Shown here: one piece after another, positions 7,212 through 14,977 of the stretch
Position numbering within the stretch: position 1 is the stretch's first letter
Layout of the letters: every line of letters starts with the position of its first letter
Origin: Acetobacter lovaniensis
Lineage (GTDB): Bacteria; Pseudomonadota; Alphaproteobacteria; Acetobacterales; Acetobacteraceae
Direction of reading: 5' to 3'
DNA length: 46,161 nucleotides
Assembly (NCBI RefSeq): GCF_014207635.1
Contig: NZ_JACHIE010000020.1
Coordinates: forward strand, 1-46,161
The notes under the pieces: generated by a model
Database searches by the model: none
Told to the model about the DNA's origin: nothing
What the model saw: the letters and a program-made list of their open reading frames with translations, nothing else
Position numbers and translations under genes: made by a program

Positions 7212-9239
7212 CTAGATCCCCAGGGCCTCATCCAGTGCGGCCCTGTTCGCCAGAGCTTCAGCACGACTTGTCGCCTTGCCCAGCCAGCCCGAATACCGGG
7301 CCTGAGGCGGGATGTCGCCGACAAAGGGCGACATGTCGGCCGAACGGCCATTGCGCCACGCGCACCAGCTGATGGACACACGCGCCCGCCCGCGCGTCAG
7401 CGCGACATAAGCCAGCCTGCGTTCCTCGTCGAGATTGGTCGGCGACAGACCGGGAAACAGCGTGTCCTCCCACCCCATCAGGAAGACATGCTCGAATTCG
7501 AGGCCTTTGGAGCCGTGGATCGTCATCAGGCGGACCCGCCCCTGCCCCGCCTCGGTGGCGGCCGCGGCACCAAGGGCTGCATGATCGAACAGATCCTCGA
7601 CACCGGTGAACTCCATGGCCAGAGAGAACAGTTCGTCGAGATTTTCGAGGCCGGCACCGCCGTCCTCCCCCGCTGCGCGCAGCATATCCAGATACCCCGA
7701 GCGCTCTGCCAGGATACGCATCCGCGTCCCCAGTGCGGTCTCGGTGCTGTGCGCCTCCTCACGGATCATGCGCAGGAATGCACGCACCCGCTCGGCTGTT
7801 TTGCTCTGACTGGTGGCATAAATCTTCTCGGCCGCCACAAACAGCGAGACGGCTTCATCCCGGGCCAGCTGCTCAATCCGTGCCAGTGTCCTGGCCCCCA
7901 CGCCTCGGGCAGGCTGATTGATCACCCGCCGGAAGGCTTCATCCCCCTGCAGGACATCGGGATTGTCGGCCAGACGGAGAAGGGCCAGCACGTCCTTGAC
8001 GACTGCGCGCTGCCAGAAGGCCGTATCGTTGACCAGTTCGTAGGGAATATGCGCGCGCAGCAATTCCTCTTCGAGCATGCGGGAGAGAAAGTTGTATCGG
8101 TAGAGGATAGCCATGTCCTCCAGAGCGACACCGAGCAGCTGGCGACGACCGATCTCGCGTGCCAGACCCTGCGCTTCCTGCTGGCCTCCCGAGAAGGCGA
8201 CAATCTCGATGGGGGCGCCCTCACCCTGTTCGGTAAACAGGGTCTTGTCCAGACGGTTGCTGTCGCGGGCGACAACGCTGTTGGCCGCGGCGAGGATATG
8301 CCCCGTGGAGCGGAAATTCTGTTCCAGCGGGATCATCCGCCCATTGGGGAATTCGCTCAGGAAGTCGCGGATAAAACCGACACTGGCGCCGCGCCAGGAA
8401 TAGATCGACTGGTCGTCGTCGCCTACGGCAAAGAGCTCCCCGTGATCACGCGACAGGAGTTTCAGCCAAAGATATTGCAGACGGTTCACGTCCTGGAACT
8501 CGTCGGCCAGTATGGCGTCAAAGCGACGTGCCCAATCGAGACGGTACTGCTCGTCGCGCAGCATGGTTACGGTCGGCCATAGCAGCAGGTCACCAAAATC
8601 AGCGCAGTTCACTTCCCGCAATGCCGCCTGATACGCCGGGTAGAGGGCGGCGGCCATGTGCCAGGCCATCAGGTCCTCATCGGTTTTTGCCCCAAACCGC
8701 GCGATCTGGCTGTCCAGCACCGCTTCTGCCTGATCAGGTAGCACCAGACTGTCTTTCATCAGAGCAATCCGCTGGGCAACCGAACGCACGCGGGCACGGA
8801 ACGTGTCGGCATCACCCGGATCCCATGCCCCGTCATCGGCAGCCCGTTGTAACAGGCGCCTGACGATCCGGCGGCTGTCCTCGGCATCACAGATGTCGAA
8901 GCCCGGACGCAGCACCGCAATCTCGGGATCAGCCCGCAACTGGCGACGACCATGCCCGTGGAATGTGCCAATCCACGAGGGGGCAGCCCCCAGACCCAGT
9001 ACGGCGTTAATGCGCGTGCGCATTTCATCAGCGGCCTTGTTGGTAAAGGTCACCGCCAGAATACGATGAGCGGGCATGCCACGTCGCACGATCCTGTCCA
9101 CCACGCCGGCGACAAGGGTCTTTGTTTTGCCAGTGCCTGCACCTGCGAGCACAACAACCGGGCCTTCCTGACGGGCGGCCTCACGCTGCATGGCCGTAAG
9201 GCCAGCCAGCGCATCCTCAGGCACGCCGCTTGAGGTCAT
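7212..9239 (-). CDS. UvrD/PcrA/Rep-type superfamily 1A DNA helicase
   Basis: All SF1A motifs are visible in this 675-aa protein: the Q motif region LTAMQREAA, Walker A GAGTGKTK (about residue 34), TFTNKAADEM (Ia), DEFQD (II, about 245), VGDDDQSIYSWRG (III, about 275), MTIHGSKGLEFEHVFLMG (V, about 579) and EERRLAYVALTRGR (VI). It is a 3'-5' ATP-dependent helicase, somewhat shorter than chromosomal UvrD, with no C-terminal Tudor-like tail evident. The start overlaps the upstream gene by 23 bases. Its neighbours (Toprim protein, GapR) point to plasmid replication, rolling-circle establishment or repair. Confidence 0.93.
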   Translation of the reverse strand: MTSSGVPEDALAGLTAMQREAARQEGPVVVLAGAGTGKTKTLVAGVVDRIVRRGMPAHRILAVTFTNKAADEMRTRINAVLGLGAAPSWIGTFHGHGRRQLRADPEIAVLRPGFDICDAEDSRRIVRRLLQRAADDGAWDPGDADTFRARVRSVAQRIALMKDSLVLPDQAEAVLDSQIARFGAKTDEDLMAWHMAAALYPAYQAALREVNCADFGDLLLWPTVTMLRDEQYRLDWARRFDAILADEFQDVNRLQYLWLKLLSRDHGELFAVGDDDQSIYSWRGASVGFIRDFLSEFPNGRMIPLEQNFRSTGHILAAANSVVARDSNRLDKTLFTEQGEGAPIEIVAFSGGQQEAQGLAREIGRRQLLGVALEDMAILYRYNFLSRMLEEELLRAHIPYELVNDTAFWQRAVVKDVLALLRLADNPDVLQGDEAFRRVINQPARGVGARTLARIEQLARDEAVSLFVAAEKIYATSQSKTAERVRAFLRMIREEAHSTETALGTRMRILAERSGYLDMLRAAGEDGGAGLENLDELFSLAMEFTGVEDLFDHAALGAAAATEAGQGRVRLMTIHGSKGLEFEHVFLMGWEDTLFPGLSPTNLDEERRLAYVALTRGRARVSISWCAWRNGRSADMSPFVGDIPPQARYSGWLGKATSRAEALANRAALDEALGI

Positions 9240-9930
9240 AATGCTCGCCTCCTGTCAGGAACGCCACGGAATCCGCCTGATCGGCCAACAACCCCACCGT
9301 TCGGCCAGAGGGTAACAGCAACTCCACGGACTGATCCATATCCCACACTCCGTTTGAATTCAGCGTGCCGTCGATGATCAACCCACGGTAGCATTTATCC
9401 TGAAACCGCAACTCCACGAACGTATCAGGCATAGGGCCACACCCATGAATTGCAGAAAATGCTGCCCAATGTGCCCGCAGCGCAGGCCGGGCCGCCCATG
9501 CGACGCTGGCAGCCTGCAGCTCTTCGAGGAGCGCAATACAATCGGGACGGCGCGGCCCGACACCCGGCGCCCGGCCCTGTTCACGTGCGGTCACGGTCGC
9601 GCCATCGACCTTCAGGAATGTGCCTGGGTGGCGGGCACGCCCCGTGAACAGGACAAAGTCTGTCGTCAGGTCCCACTTCCCCTTGGCAAAACGGCCCGCG
9701 ACAACCAGCCCCGAGACCTTCCTGCCCGTCCCGTCCGTGAAGGAGGCGATCGTCCAGGGGATTTCGTGACCCAGTCCGGGGGTGCGCTCCAGCCAGCTGG
9801 CGAGTTCAGGATGGCTAAATAGTGCCTGCTGGGCCGCACTCACGTCTTCGCCAATGTTGGAGAGGAAATCCAGCGGATCACTGTCGTCATAGGGGTTGGG
9901 CTCGTGCGAGCGAGGGGTCATGTTTGGCAT
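9217..9930 (-). CDS. Hypothetical protein with an internal duplication
   Basis: The start at 9930 has AAGGA 7 bases upstream, and a second ATG at 9921 is possible. The 237-aa sequence appears to carry the same unit twice. SGLVVAGRFAKGKWDLTTDF in the N-terminal half aligns with RGLIIDGTLNSNGVWDMDQS in the C-terminal half, each followed by a hydrophobic strand and a G-[RT] turn. This suggests two tandem small beta domains. The first 45 residues are polar and acidic. No enzyme motif is evident. It overlaps the start of the helicase gene by 23 bases, so it may be a helicase partner. Confidence 0.6.
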   Translation of the reverse strand: MPNMTPRSHEPNPYDDSDPLDFLSNIGEDVSAAQQALFSHPELASWLERTPGLGHEIPWTIASFTDGTGRKVSGLVVAGRFAKGKWDLTTDFVLFTGRARHPGTFLKVDGATVTAREQGRAPGVGPRRPDCIALLEELQAASVAWAARPALRAHWAAFSAIHGCGPMPDTFVELRFQDKCYRGLIIDGTLNSNGVWDMDQSVELLLPSGRTVGLLADQADSVAFLTGGEHYDLKRRA

Positions 9931-10033
9931 GGAGAAGTCCTTGCTAAAGTCGTCGCCTGATCCGGGGCGCGGGACATACGCACCACACCGGATCAAGCGT
10001 CAGTATTGATCGTCTGTACAGTTCAGGTGTGTT

Positions 10034-10999
10034 TCACGCAGCCTGTGCCCGGTTTTTGAGTGTCTGGTTGAAATCTTTGGCGCGATCGGGTGGCAGGCGA
10101 CGCATGAAGGCGACACCCGCGTCATCAGCCAGACGGTAAAGCGTGTCAGCGAACGCGTTTCCGGCATCATCGTCATCGGTCGCGACGACCAGCACCGCAT
10201 CCGGCAGGGCTTTCATGGCCGCCAGATGGGTCTGGATTGCGGCAATGGTCTCAGGCCCCATCCCCCCGGCGGTGGAGGCGTAGAGCGTGCCAGGTGCGCG
10301 GACCTGATCCAGCGCTGCAAAGGACAGCGCATCGATTGCCGCTTCGCAGATCACCAGACGACGCACCGGCTGAACACTGCCCGGCTGGAAGCGGAACAGG
10401 GTTTTGACTGAACCACCCAGACAGATATGGGTTTCAGGCCCACGCAGCTCCGCCCCGCAGACAGCACCCTGCGCGTCCGTATGGGCGAACCAGGCCGCAT
10501 GATACCCGTCACGCAGGCAGCCCTTGGCGACTGCCGCACGCACGATGGCTTCGGGCAGGCAGCGCTCGCGGATCAGATAGTTCCACACCTTCCCACCCCG
10601 GTAGAGCGACTTGCGCTCCGCCCAGCGTTCGCCAGGGCTGCGCTCATCCGTCCGTTCGGCCTTTTGTGCGACATAAACCGCTCCCTTGGGCTCCACACCG
10701 ACCAGTGCACCGAGTGTCGTGCAGACTTCGTGCCATTTCATGGAGGGGTCGAGGCGGCGGCACAGTGCAAAAACATCGCCGCTGCTATCGGGCGTGCCAC
10801 GCGGGCTCTGGGGATCCCACCAGCCCTTGCCGCCATGGTTGACGATGATGTGTTCGTCGCCTTTGCGATATTTGAAGCAGCGCTTGGTGCTTTTCTCCAG
10901 CACCAGAAGAAAGTGATGGTTTTCGAGCAGGGTTGCGCAGGAGACGCCGTTGACAATGGTCTGACGATCCTGTTCGGACAGTTCAAAACGTTGATACAT
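10034..10999 (-). CDS. DUF3991/Toprim domain protein (primase-like)
   Basis: The 321-aa protein has an N-terminal part with WNYLIRERCLPEAIVRAAVA, typical of DUF3991, followed by a Toprim domain. The Toprim acidic residues are seen in VICEAAIDALSF (Glu, about 218) and VVATDDDDAGNAFA (DxD, about 275). Toprim proteins of this kind occur with plasmid primases and mobilisation proteins. No zinc finger is visible. The start at 10999 has AAAGGGAG as RBS. It heads the long operon that runs down to gapR at 3747. Confidence 0.8.
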   Translation of the reverse strand: MYQRFELSEQDRQTIVNGVSCATLLENHHFLLVLEKSTKRCFKYRKGDEHIIVNHGGKGWWDPQSPRGTPDSSGDVFALCRRLDPSMKWHEVCTTLGALVGVEPKGAVYVAQKAERTDERSPGERWAERKSLYRGGKVWNYLIRERCLPEAIVRAAVAKGCLRDGYHAAWFAHTDAQGAVCGAELRGPETHICLGGSVKTLFRFQPGSVQPVRRLVICEAAIDALSFAALDQVRAPGTLYASTAGGMGPETIAAIQTHLAAMKALPDAVLVVATDDDDAGNAFADTLYRLADDAGVAFMRRLPPDRAKDFNQTLKNRAQAA

Positions 11000-11022
11000 C
11001 TCGGGGTCTCCCTTTACATGGC

Positions 11023-11050
11023 CATGAACCAGAATTCGTTCTGGTTCATG
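11023..11050. promoter_or_regulatory. Perfect 12-bp inverted repeat upstream of the Toprim operon
   Basis: CATGAACCAGAA at 11023-11034 and TTCTGGTTCATG at 11039-11050 are perfect inverted repeats around TTCG. The site lies 24 bases upstream of the Toprim start codon. A regulator operator or a leader hairpin over the RBS region would both fit. It is unrelated to the palindrome family. Confidence 0.5.
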
Positions 11051-11387
11051 TGCCTTTACTTCCTTTTTTATAGCACGAATGGCCATGCCCACCAAGGAAA
11101 AACGACAGAAAACAGCCATTTTTTTGCGGTTTTTACTATTATTTTCTTAAAGTTCTCCACATTTTTTACTTCGTTTACTCTTTGATACTCATCCGCGACA
11201 TGAAACCCGAAGTGTTCGCACGCAACCAGCCAATCAATACTGATTTCTGGCAACCCCACACTGGCGCGCAGGCCCGGACACGACGGACGTCCCAACCACG
11301 ACCAACTGCACGGGAGACAAAATCGCCCCACCCCACTCCTTGCCTCCTGAGCAAAAAGGCCACCTCCCCGGCACAAGGGACTGGCTG
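11051..11387. other. Non-coding leader region of the Toprim operon
   Basis: No credible gene is visible here. The part nearest the operon (11070-11185) is A/T-rich and probably contains the promoter. It includes TTTACTCTTTGATACTCATCCGCGACATG on the plus strand (11172-11200), which loosely resembles GTTTACGCCCTCATTCACGACATG at 19588, also in a leader. The remainder is GC-rich with no recognised feature. Confidence 0.35.
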
Positions 11388-11440
11388 CACCAGAGGGCGC
11401 GTGGGACGCGCCAGCCGTAGGCCGCCGTAGGCGTCTGGTG
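11388..11440 (-). repeat. Leader palindrome, family member (short arms)
   Basis: CACCAGA (11388-11394) pairs with TCTGGTG (11434-11440). Inside lie GGCGCG-TGGGA-CGCGCC (11396-11412) and the tail AGCCGTAGGCCGCCGTAGGC. The inner hairpin followed by an asymmetric tail is as in the other copies, but the outer arms are much shorter. It lies 389 bases from the next start codon, the farthest of the set. Confidence 0.55.
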
Positions 11441-11568
11441 AACCCACAGACTGATCGCGCGAAAAGAACACCGCTCAAACCAACGCATCTGGAAAAACTC
11501 CGCCTGGATCACACTCTGTCCAGTCTATGGCAGCGCGTTGTGGCGCTCTTTTGCACCCTGCGTCTCTC

Positions 11569-11620
11569 GCAGCACCCCCTTGAGACCCCGGACGGTTACG
11601 GGTCTCATCGGGGACGCTGC
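11569..11620 (+). repeat. Imperfect hairpin upstream of the WGR gene
   Basis: GCAGCACCCCCTTGAGACCC (11569-11588) pairs with 11600-11620 with a perfect 8-bp TGAGACCC/GGGTCTCA core and interrupted outer pairing. The loop is CGGACGGTTAC. It is upstream of the plus-strand gene at 11701. It lacks the GCGC inner hairpin, so it is not clearly a family member. Confidence 0.45.
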
Positions 11621-11700
11621 ATTCCCCTTAGGAAGCCGGTGCTGGTACTCCCCTCAAAGGCACGCTATGCTCAGGGCGTGAGCCGCATGAAGAGCATGGC

Positions 11701-11964
11701 ATGGAACAGATCCCGCTTTTTCCTCTGGAAGCCCGGCTGACGCGCATCGACGCCGCGCGGAACACGTGGCGATTTTACGAGATGAGCATCCAGCATGATC
11801 TGTTCGGGGGTGCTGTCCTTGTCCGGCGCTGGGGCAGGATCGGTACCGCAGGGCGCCTGCGTCTGGACCTGCACGCCAATGAAGGCGCTGCCGCCAACGC
11901 CCTTGGCCGTCTGCTGCGCCTCAAGATCAAACGCGGCTATCGCTGGGCCTCAGCGGCCTCTTAA
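11701..11964 (+). CDS. WGR-domain protein
   Basis: The 87-aa protein is a stand-alone WGR domain: WRFYEMSIQHDLFGGAVLVRRWGRIGTAGR carries the defining Trp-Gly-Arg, and the C-terminal helix holds AANALGRLLRLKIKRGY. WGR domains bind DNA ends or nicks in PARPs and occur as small single-domain proteins in alphaproteobacterial plasmids. The start is ATG 11701, with a weak RBS. It is convergent with 11969-12232 and separated from it by only 4 bases, with a shared hairpin at 11963-11983. Confidence 0.85.
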   Translation: MEQIPLFPLEARLTRIDAARNTWRFYEMSIQHDLFGGAVLVRRWGRIGTAGRLRLDLHANEGAAANALGRLLRLKIKRGYRWASAAS

Positions 11965-11983
11965 CCCCTCAGGTAAAGGGGTT
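11963..11983. terminator. Shared hairpin between convergent genes
   Basis: AACCCCT (11963-11969) and AGGGGTT (11977-11983) form a 7-bp stem covering both stop codons of the convergent genes. It could end transcription from both sides, though no long T run follows. Confidence 0.4.
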
Positions 11984-12232
11984 GGTCATCGAATGGGTCC
12001 TGGGGGCGACCTGCGCGTGATCAGGCAGCGCCGGTTCAGCCTCCAGCCGCGTGACAACCGCATTAAGCAGGACCGCCAGCGCGCGGGCATTGTCCAGTCC
12101 GGCCCGGTCACGCGTAATATCCAGACGCCCATACACGCTAACACGCGCAGGATCATTTTCCACGGTCATCTGATCAATGGTCTGCACCTGTGAGTCAGGT
12201 CCAAAGGGGGTGAAGGCGTTAGATGACGGCAT
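11969..12232 (-). CDS. Hypothetical small protein, 87 aa
   Basis: The start at 12232 follows a CAGGAGTAAGG RBS that overlaps the end of the upstream nuclease gene. The protein has a central stretch VYGRLDITRDRAGLDNARAL then AVLLNAVVTRLEAE, suggesting a beta strand pair plus a helix. No known motif. It is the last gene of the operon starting near 14380 and may be a partner of the nuclease at 12237-13217 (for example an immunity or accessory protein), which is only an inference from adjacency. Confidence 0.55.
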   Translation of the reverse strand: MPSSNAFTPFGPDSQVQTIDQMTVENDPARVSVYGRLDITRDRAGLDNARALAVLLNAVVTRLEAEPALPDHAQVAPRTHSMTNPFT

Positions 12233-12236
12233 GACC

Positions 12237-13217
12237 TTACTCCTGCTCCTGTTTGAGCGCATCTCTGAGCGCCTTCATGCTGGCACGCGCAAGTTTGCGT
12301 TCCAGACGTTTCTGCAGACGCTCCCACTCACGGTTCTCCTGCGAGCGGGGCGCATATGGACTGGCCTGAGGCTCGGGCAGCGCCATGGCCTGCGCTTTCA
12401 CAGCCTCTCCGAGACCGGGGAACGGGTCAATCCCGATCCGGGCTGTCAATGACGCGACACTCAGCGTCTGACAGGTAGGATGATCCGTATTCTGGCACAG
12501 ATAGGCCCCGGCTTCGTGCCTTACGGGATCGTAGACCGCTTTCCATGTCGCCGTTGGCACCAGCACATTGTCACCGATGGCGCGGCGACTGCCGGTAAAA
12601 TCCGGCCCCGTCACCACGTAGACCCCACCCTCGCGCAAGGCCATGATCCGCACAGCCATTTCCACCCCCGTCCAGATCCCTTCATTAAGGGCTGCGGTCT
12701 GGGGCACGACATTGGAGAGCGTATAGGTCTGTTCCTGCGTCTCAACAGTCCCCGCATCGGCCGATGGCGTCATGTGCCCACGGTCAAAGCCTGAGCGTCG
12801 GTAATCCGCAAGCGTTGCACCATCTCCTGCTGGCAAACGGTCATCCGCCACAAATGTGTTTGTCGTGCGGCCAATTCTACGTCCACCCCGCACGGCCGCC
12901 GCATCGAGATACTCCGCCGACCAGAGCGGTTCATGCACCTGCCCGGAATTGAGCACGGCATAGGCTGCATTACACAGTAACGTCGTGCGGGGCTGAAGTT
13001 TTTCGTTCACAAGCGCAGGCAGTGCATTCTCCGGCCCGAACTGGGAGCAGGTCTGCGCGGCACGAACGGGAGCGGCCGTCAGGATCGTCAGACCTGTGAG
13101 CAGGGCCACTCCTGACACACGCAGCGGTATGCGGAACACGATCTTTCTCCATTGAAGCCGACTGTGACCGGTATCATGCCGCGCCTGGGCCATAGGTACA
13201 AGGGCGCGCGCGCTCAT
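12237..13217 (-). CDS. Exported DNA/RNA non-specific endonuclease (NUC1 family)
   Basis: The 326-aa protein starts with a signal peptide (basic LQWRKIVFRIP, hydrophobic VSGVALLTGLTILTAA, probable cleavage after APVRAA near residue 54). It carries the beta-beta-alpha-metal nuclease signature FDRGHMTPSAD near residue 150, with the conserved Asn-containing TLSNVVPQTAALNEGIW following. Family members cut single- and double-stranded DNA and RNA using Mg2+. Cysteines in CSQFG, LLCNAAY and YLCQNTDHPTCQT may form disulfides in the periplasm. The C-terminus is a charged coiled-coil-like tail. Its ATG overlaps the TGA of the upstream gene (ATGA). Confidence 0.88.
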   Translation of the reverse strand: MSARALVPMAQARHDTGHSRLQWRKIVFRIPLRVSGVALLTGLTILTAAPVRAAQTCSQFGPENALPALVNEKLQPRTTLLCNAAYAVLNSGQVHEPLWSAEYLDAAAVRGGRRIGRTTNTFVADDRLPAGDGATLADYRRSGFDRGHMTPSADAGTVETQEQTYTLSNVVPQTAALNEGIWTGVEMAVRIMALREGGVYVVTGPDFTGSRRAIGDNVLVPTATWKAVYDPVRHEAGAYLCQNTDHPTCQTLSVASLTARIGIDPFPGLGEAVKAQAMALPEPQASPYAPRSQENREWERLQKRLERKLARASMKALRDALKQEQE

Positions 13218-13450
13218 GCGGCCAGATCCTGCAAAAGCGTGCGGGCCACACGCCCAGCCCGGGCCGCCCGGCGGCGCAGAGCCGCACGCTCGGAAGCCCG
13301 CAGAAACCCCTCGCCCGCATCGCTCTCCAACTGCGCCTGCTCACGCAACAGAAGCCGCGCGGGTTTCATGCGCGAGAGCGGCTGTGCGCGATGCATCTCC
13401 CGCGGCCCAAATTCCACAAATGTCACATTGGAGAGTGTCTGACGCACCAT
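13214..13450 (-). CDS. Hypothetical small basic protein, 78 aa
   Basis: It starts at 13450 behind TACGGAGAAAAG. The C-terminal half is a very Arg/Ala-rich helix (ASERAALRRRAARAGRVARTL), suggesting nucleic-acid contact. The N-terminal part VRQTLSNVTFVEFGPREMH is more ordered. It is coupled by ATGA to the nuclease gene that follows, and lies after the 13534-13914 gene in the same operon. Confidence 0.55.
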   Translation of the reverse strand: MVRQTLSNVTFVEFGPREMHRAQPLSRMKPARLLLREQAQLESDAGEGFLRASERAALRRRAARAGRVARTLLQDLAA

Positions 13451-13533
13451 ACTCTTTTCTCCGTAAAGCAATAAAACTGACAAGCCGCACAGTCCCCGCC
13501 CGCATGGCAGGAACGTGGCTGCCAAAGACAGGC

Positions 13534-13914
13534 CTAAGCCGCCTGCCGGATCCGAAACTCCCGGTGCCAGCGCACCACATCGGGCAGCGACGGTCGCACC
13601 AGCTCTGCCGTCTCATCATCCACGGCAATCAGGCTGCGCACAGCCACCTCATGCACCGCGCCATCGGCAAGGCGACGGATCAACGCGCGATCCGAACGCC
13701 CCGAGATCACCCGGTCTTCCCAGCGCCGTGTCACCGGATTGAACCGTGTGGCTGCACAGACCCCGTTGAGGAAGGCCAGCACCTGCCAGCGCACGGATCG
13801 TCCATGGTCGAGATATTCGGGAAGACGATAGAGCGCACCCGCAGCAATCGGGCCAACACGCAGGGGGTTGTCACGGGGCGCAAACCAGCGCCCCGCATAA
13901 TACTGTCTGAACAT
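13534..13914 (-). CDS. Hypothetical protein, 126 aa
   Basis: ATG 13914 has a GGAGAAAA RBS. The soluble 126-aa protein has AGRWFAPRDNPLRVG at its N-terminus, then WQVLAFLNGVCAATRFNPVTRRW and a C-terminal segment DVVRWHREFRIRQAA. I recognise no domain. Its position among small overlapping genes behind the palindrome at 14421-14507 suggests it belongs to the same expression unit. Confidence 0.6.
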   Translation of the reverse strand: MFRQYYAGRWFAPRDNPLRVGPIAAGALYRLPEYLDHGRSVRWQVLAFLNGVCAATRFNPVTRRWEDRVISGRSDRALIRRLADGAVHEVAVRSLIAVDDETAELVRPSLPDVVRWHREFRIRQAA

Positions 13915-13934
13915 CTTTTTCTCCGATGAGCACG

Positions 13935-14111
13935 TCAGCGCAGAGCCATGAAGGCCTGTCGCGCCATGGCAATGGGATGATCAGCGGCAATGGCGGCCAA
14001 AATGTCAGGGCCCACCAGTATTCCGCATATCACCACGACCAGACTGAATGTTCCGAGCACGAGCCCGACCACGTCTCTGATGTCCTGTCGGGTCTGAGGA
14101 GAGAGCTTCAT
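13935..14111 (-). CDS. Single-pass membrane miniprotein, 58 aa
   Basis: The start at 14111 has AAAGGAGAAGG 5 bases upstream and overlaps the stop of 14108-14380 by ATGA. There is one clear membrane helix (VVGLVLGTFSLVVVICGILVG, residues about 13-33), preceded by a short charged N-terminus and followed by a short amphipathic tail. Unknown role. Confidence 0.65.
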   Translation of the reverse strand: MKLSPQTRQDIRDVVGLVLGTFSLVVVICGILVGPDILAAIAADHPIAMARQAFMALR

Positions 14112-14380
14112 GCGCCTTCTCCTTTGCGAACGTCCTTTGCAGACGAAACACATTTGCCGCGACTGGCCCGGGCCAGTGGTAAAAACTCGTTGGCGCTGGT
14201 TCCGGGGAGGTCAGGCAAGGGCACAACCTGCGTCTCGTTTTCTGCCCGGAAGATGTGGGGGTGGTTTGCAACCCGGAACTGGTTAAGTCCGACCTTTTTG
14301 TATGTTTTCCCGTGTGGCGTGGCCGCAAACCGGAATCGTGTTCCCACCAGAAGGCTCTTGAAAGTGACAGGATCAGACAT
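14108..14380 (-). CDS. Conserved small hypothetical protein, 90 aa
   Basis: This begins at 14380 with a strong AAAAGGAG RBS, 40 bases downstream of the palindrome 14421-14507. The sequence (VTFKSLLVGTRFRFAATPHG, then YKKVGLNQFRV, then ETQVVPLPDL) resembles a small beta-barrel-like protein type often seen in plasmids and phages with a VGxxFxF opening. I cannot name a family. It is the first gene of the operon that continues to the nuclease and 11969-12232. Confidence 0.65.
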   Translation of the reverse strand: MSDPVTFKSLLVGTRFRFAATPHGKTYKKVGLNQFRVANHPHIFRAENETQVVPLPDLPGTSANEFLPLARASRGKCVSSAKDVRKGEGA

Positions 14381-14420
14381 CGTTTTCTCCTTTTGGATTT
14401 TTTTCTGACCCTTTCAGCCA

Positions 14421-14507
14421 CCTCATAGTCCGGCGCGCAGGTTAAGGGCGGCGCTTGCGCCGGGAGCCTGCGACGAACCCTTAGCCTGCGTGACGGACTA
14501 TGAGAGG
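14421..14507 (-). repeat. Leader palindrome, family member
   Basis: The outer arms ATAGTCCG/CGGACTAT (near 14425-14432/14494-14501) and GCAGGTTAAGGG/CCCTTAGCCTGC (ending 14448/starting 14478, one G-T mismatch) enclose GGCGC-TT-GCGCC (14450-14461). The tail is GGGAGCCTGCGACGAA (14462-14477). A T-rich run of more than 60 bases follows on the plus strand, which makes this copy look like an intrinsic terminator for plus-strand (antisense) transcription. In gene sense it is an A-rich, nearly U-free leader ahead of the hairpin. Confidence 0.8.
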
Positions 14508-14564
14508 CGTTTTTTTCTTCTGTGTTTTTGTTTTTCTGTTTTTATTTCTTTGTTTTTTCATGTT

Positions 14565-14870
14565 TTATTTTCTCTGGACGTCATAAGTCTGAATGCCGTC
14601 AATCTGCAGGCCGTCACGGTCGAACAGGACATAGGCACAATCCTGTGCGCGCGCCGCGTCGAGAATGGCCGCAAGGCCAGGCGAGGCGTGTTCCGCCGCC
14701 TGAAGCTCCGACGACGCGTAAATCAGCCACCCATACGGCCCAACGAGACAGGACAGACCATCCGCGCCCCCTGTCTCGATATAACGCTCGAGAAGCGCTC
14801 GGTCCCTGGGCGAGAGATGGGCGGTGCTCACATCGGCAAAGCGCTCAACTGGCAGGTCAGGTGTCGGCAT
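14565..14870 (-). CDS. DUF5983-family protein
   Basis: The 101-aa protein matches DUF5983 as I know it: a ST.HLSPRDRALLERY helix, PYGWLIYASSE, then AAILDAARAQDCAYVLFDRDG and a final DGIQTYDV. This family is found beside antirestriction genes on plasmids and integrative elements, without an established function. The start at 14870 has an AGGA RBS. It is preceded on the minus strand by an intrinsic terminator (14890-14918), so it probably has its own promoter. Confidence 0.75.
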   Translation of the reverse strand: MPTPDLPVERFADVSTAHLSPRDRALLERYIETGGADGLSCLVGPYGWLIYASSELQAAEHASPGLAAILDAARAQDCAYVLFDRDGLQIDGIQTYDVQRK

Positions 14871-14889
14871 GACCGGAAATCCTCATTGC

Positions 14890-14918
14890 AAAAGGACAAA
14901 GCCCCGCGTGAGCGGGGC
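14890..14918 (-). terminator. Intrinsic terminator, minus strand
   Basis: On the minus strand GCCCCGC-TCAC-GCGGGGC (14918-14901) is followed by TTTGTCCTTTT. This is the best Rho-independent terminator in the region and would end transcription coming from 14978-15331. Confidence 0.7.
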
Positions 14919-14977
14919 AGACCGCAGGGCCACCCGCTTAGGCCCTGCATTGGACAGGAAGCCCCTGCCCGTTCCCC

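Noticed and set aside
7488..8582. A long plus-strand frame opposite the helicase gene.
   Set aside because: It mirrors codon periodicity of the helicase, whose motifs are complete on the minus strand.
11051..11700. Several open frames of 80-130 codons in the Toprim/WGR intergenic region.
   Set aside because: They have Arg/Pro-rich, low-information composition, no RBS, and run through the palindrome. I treat the stretch as non-coding.
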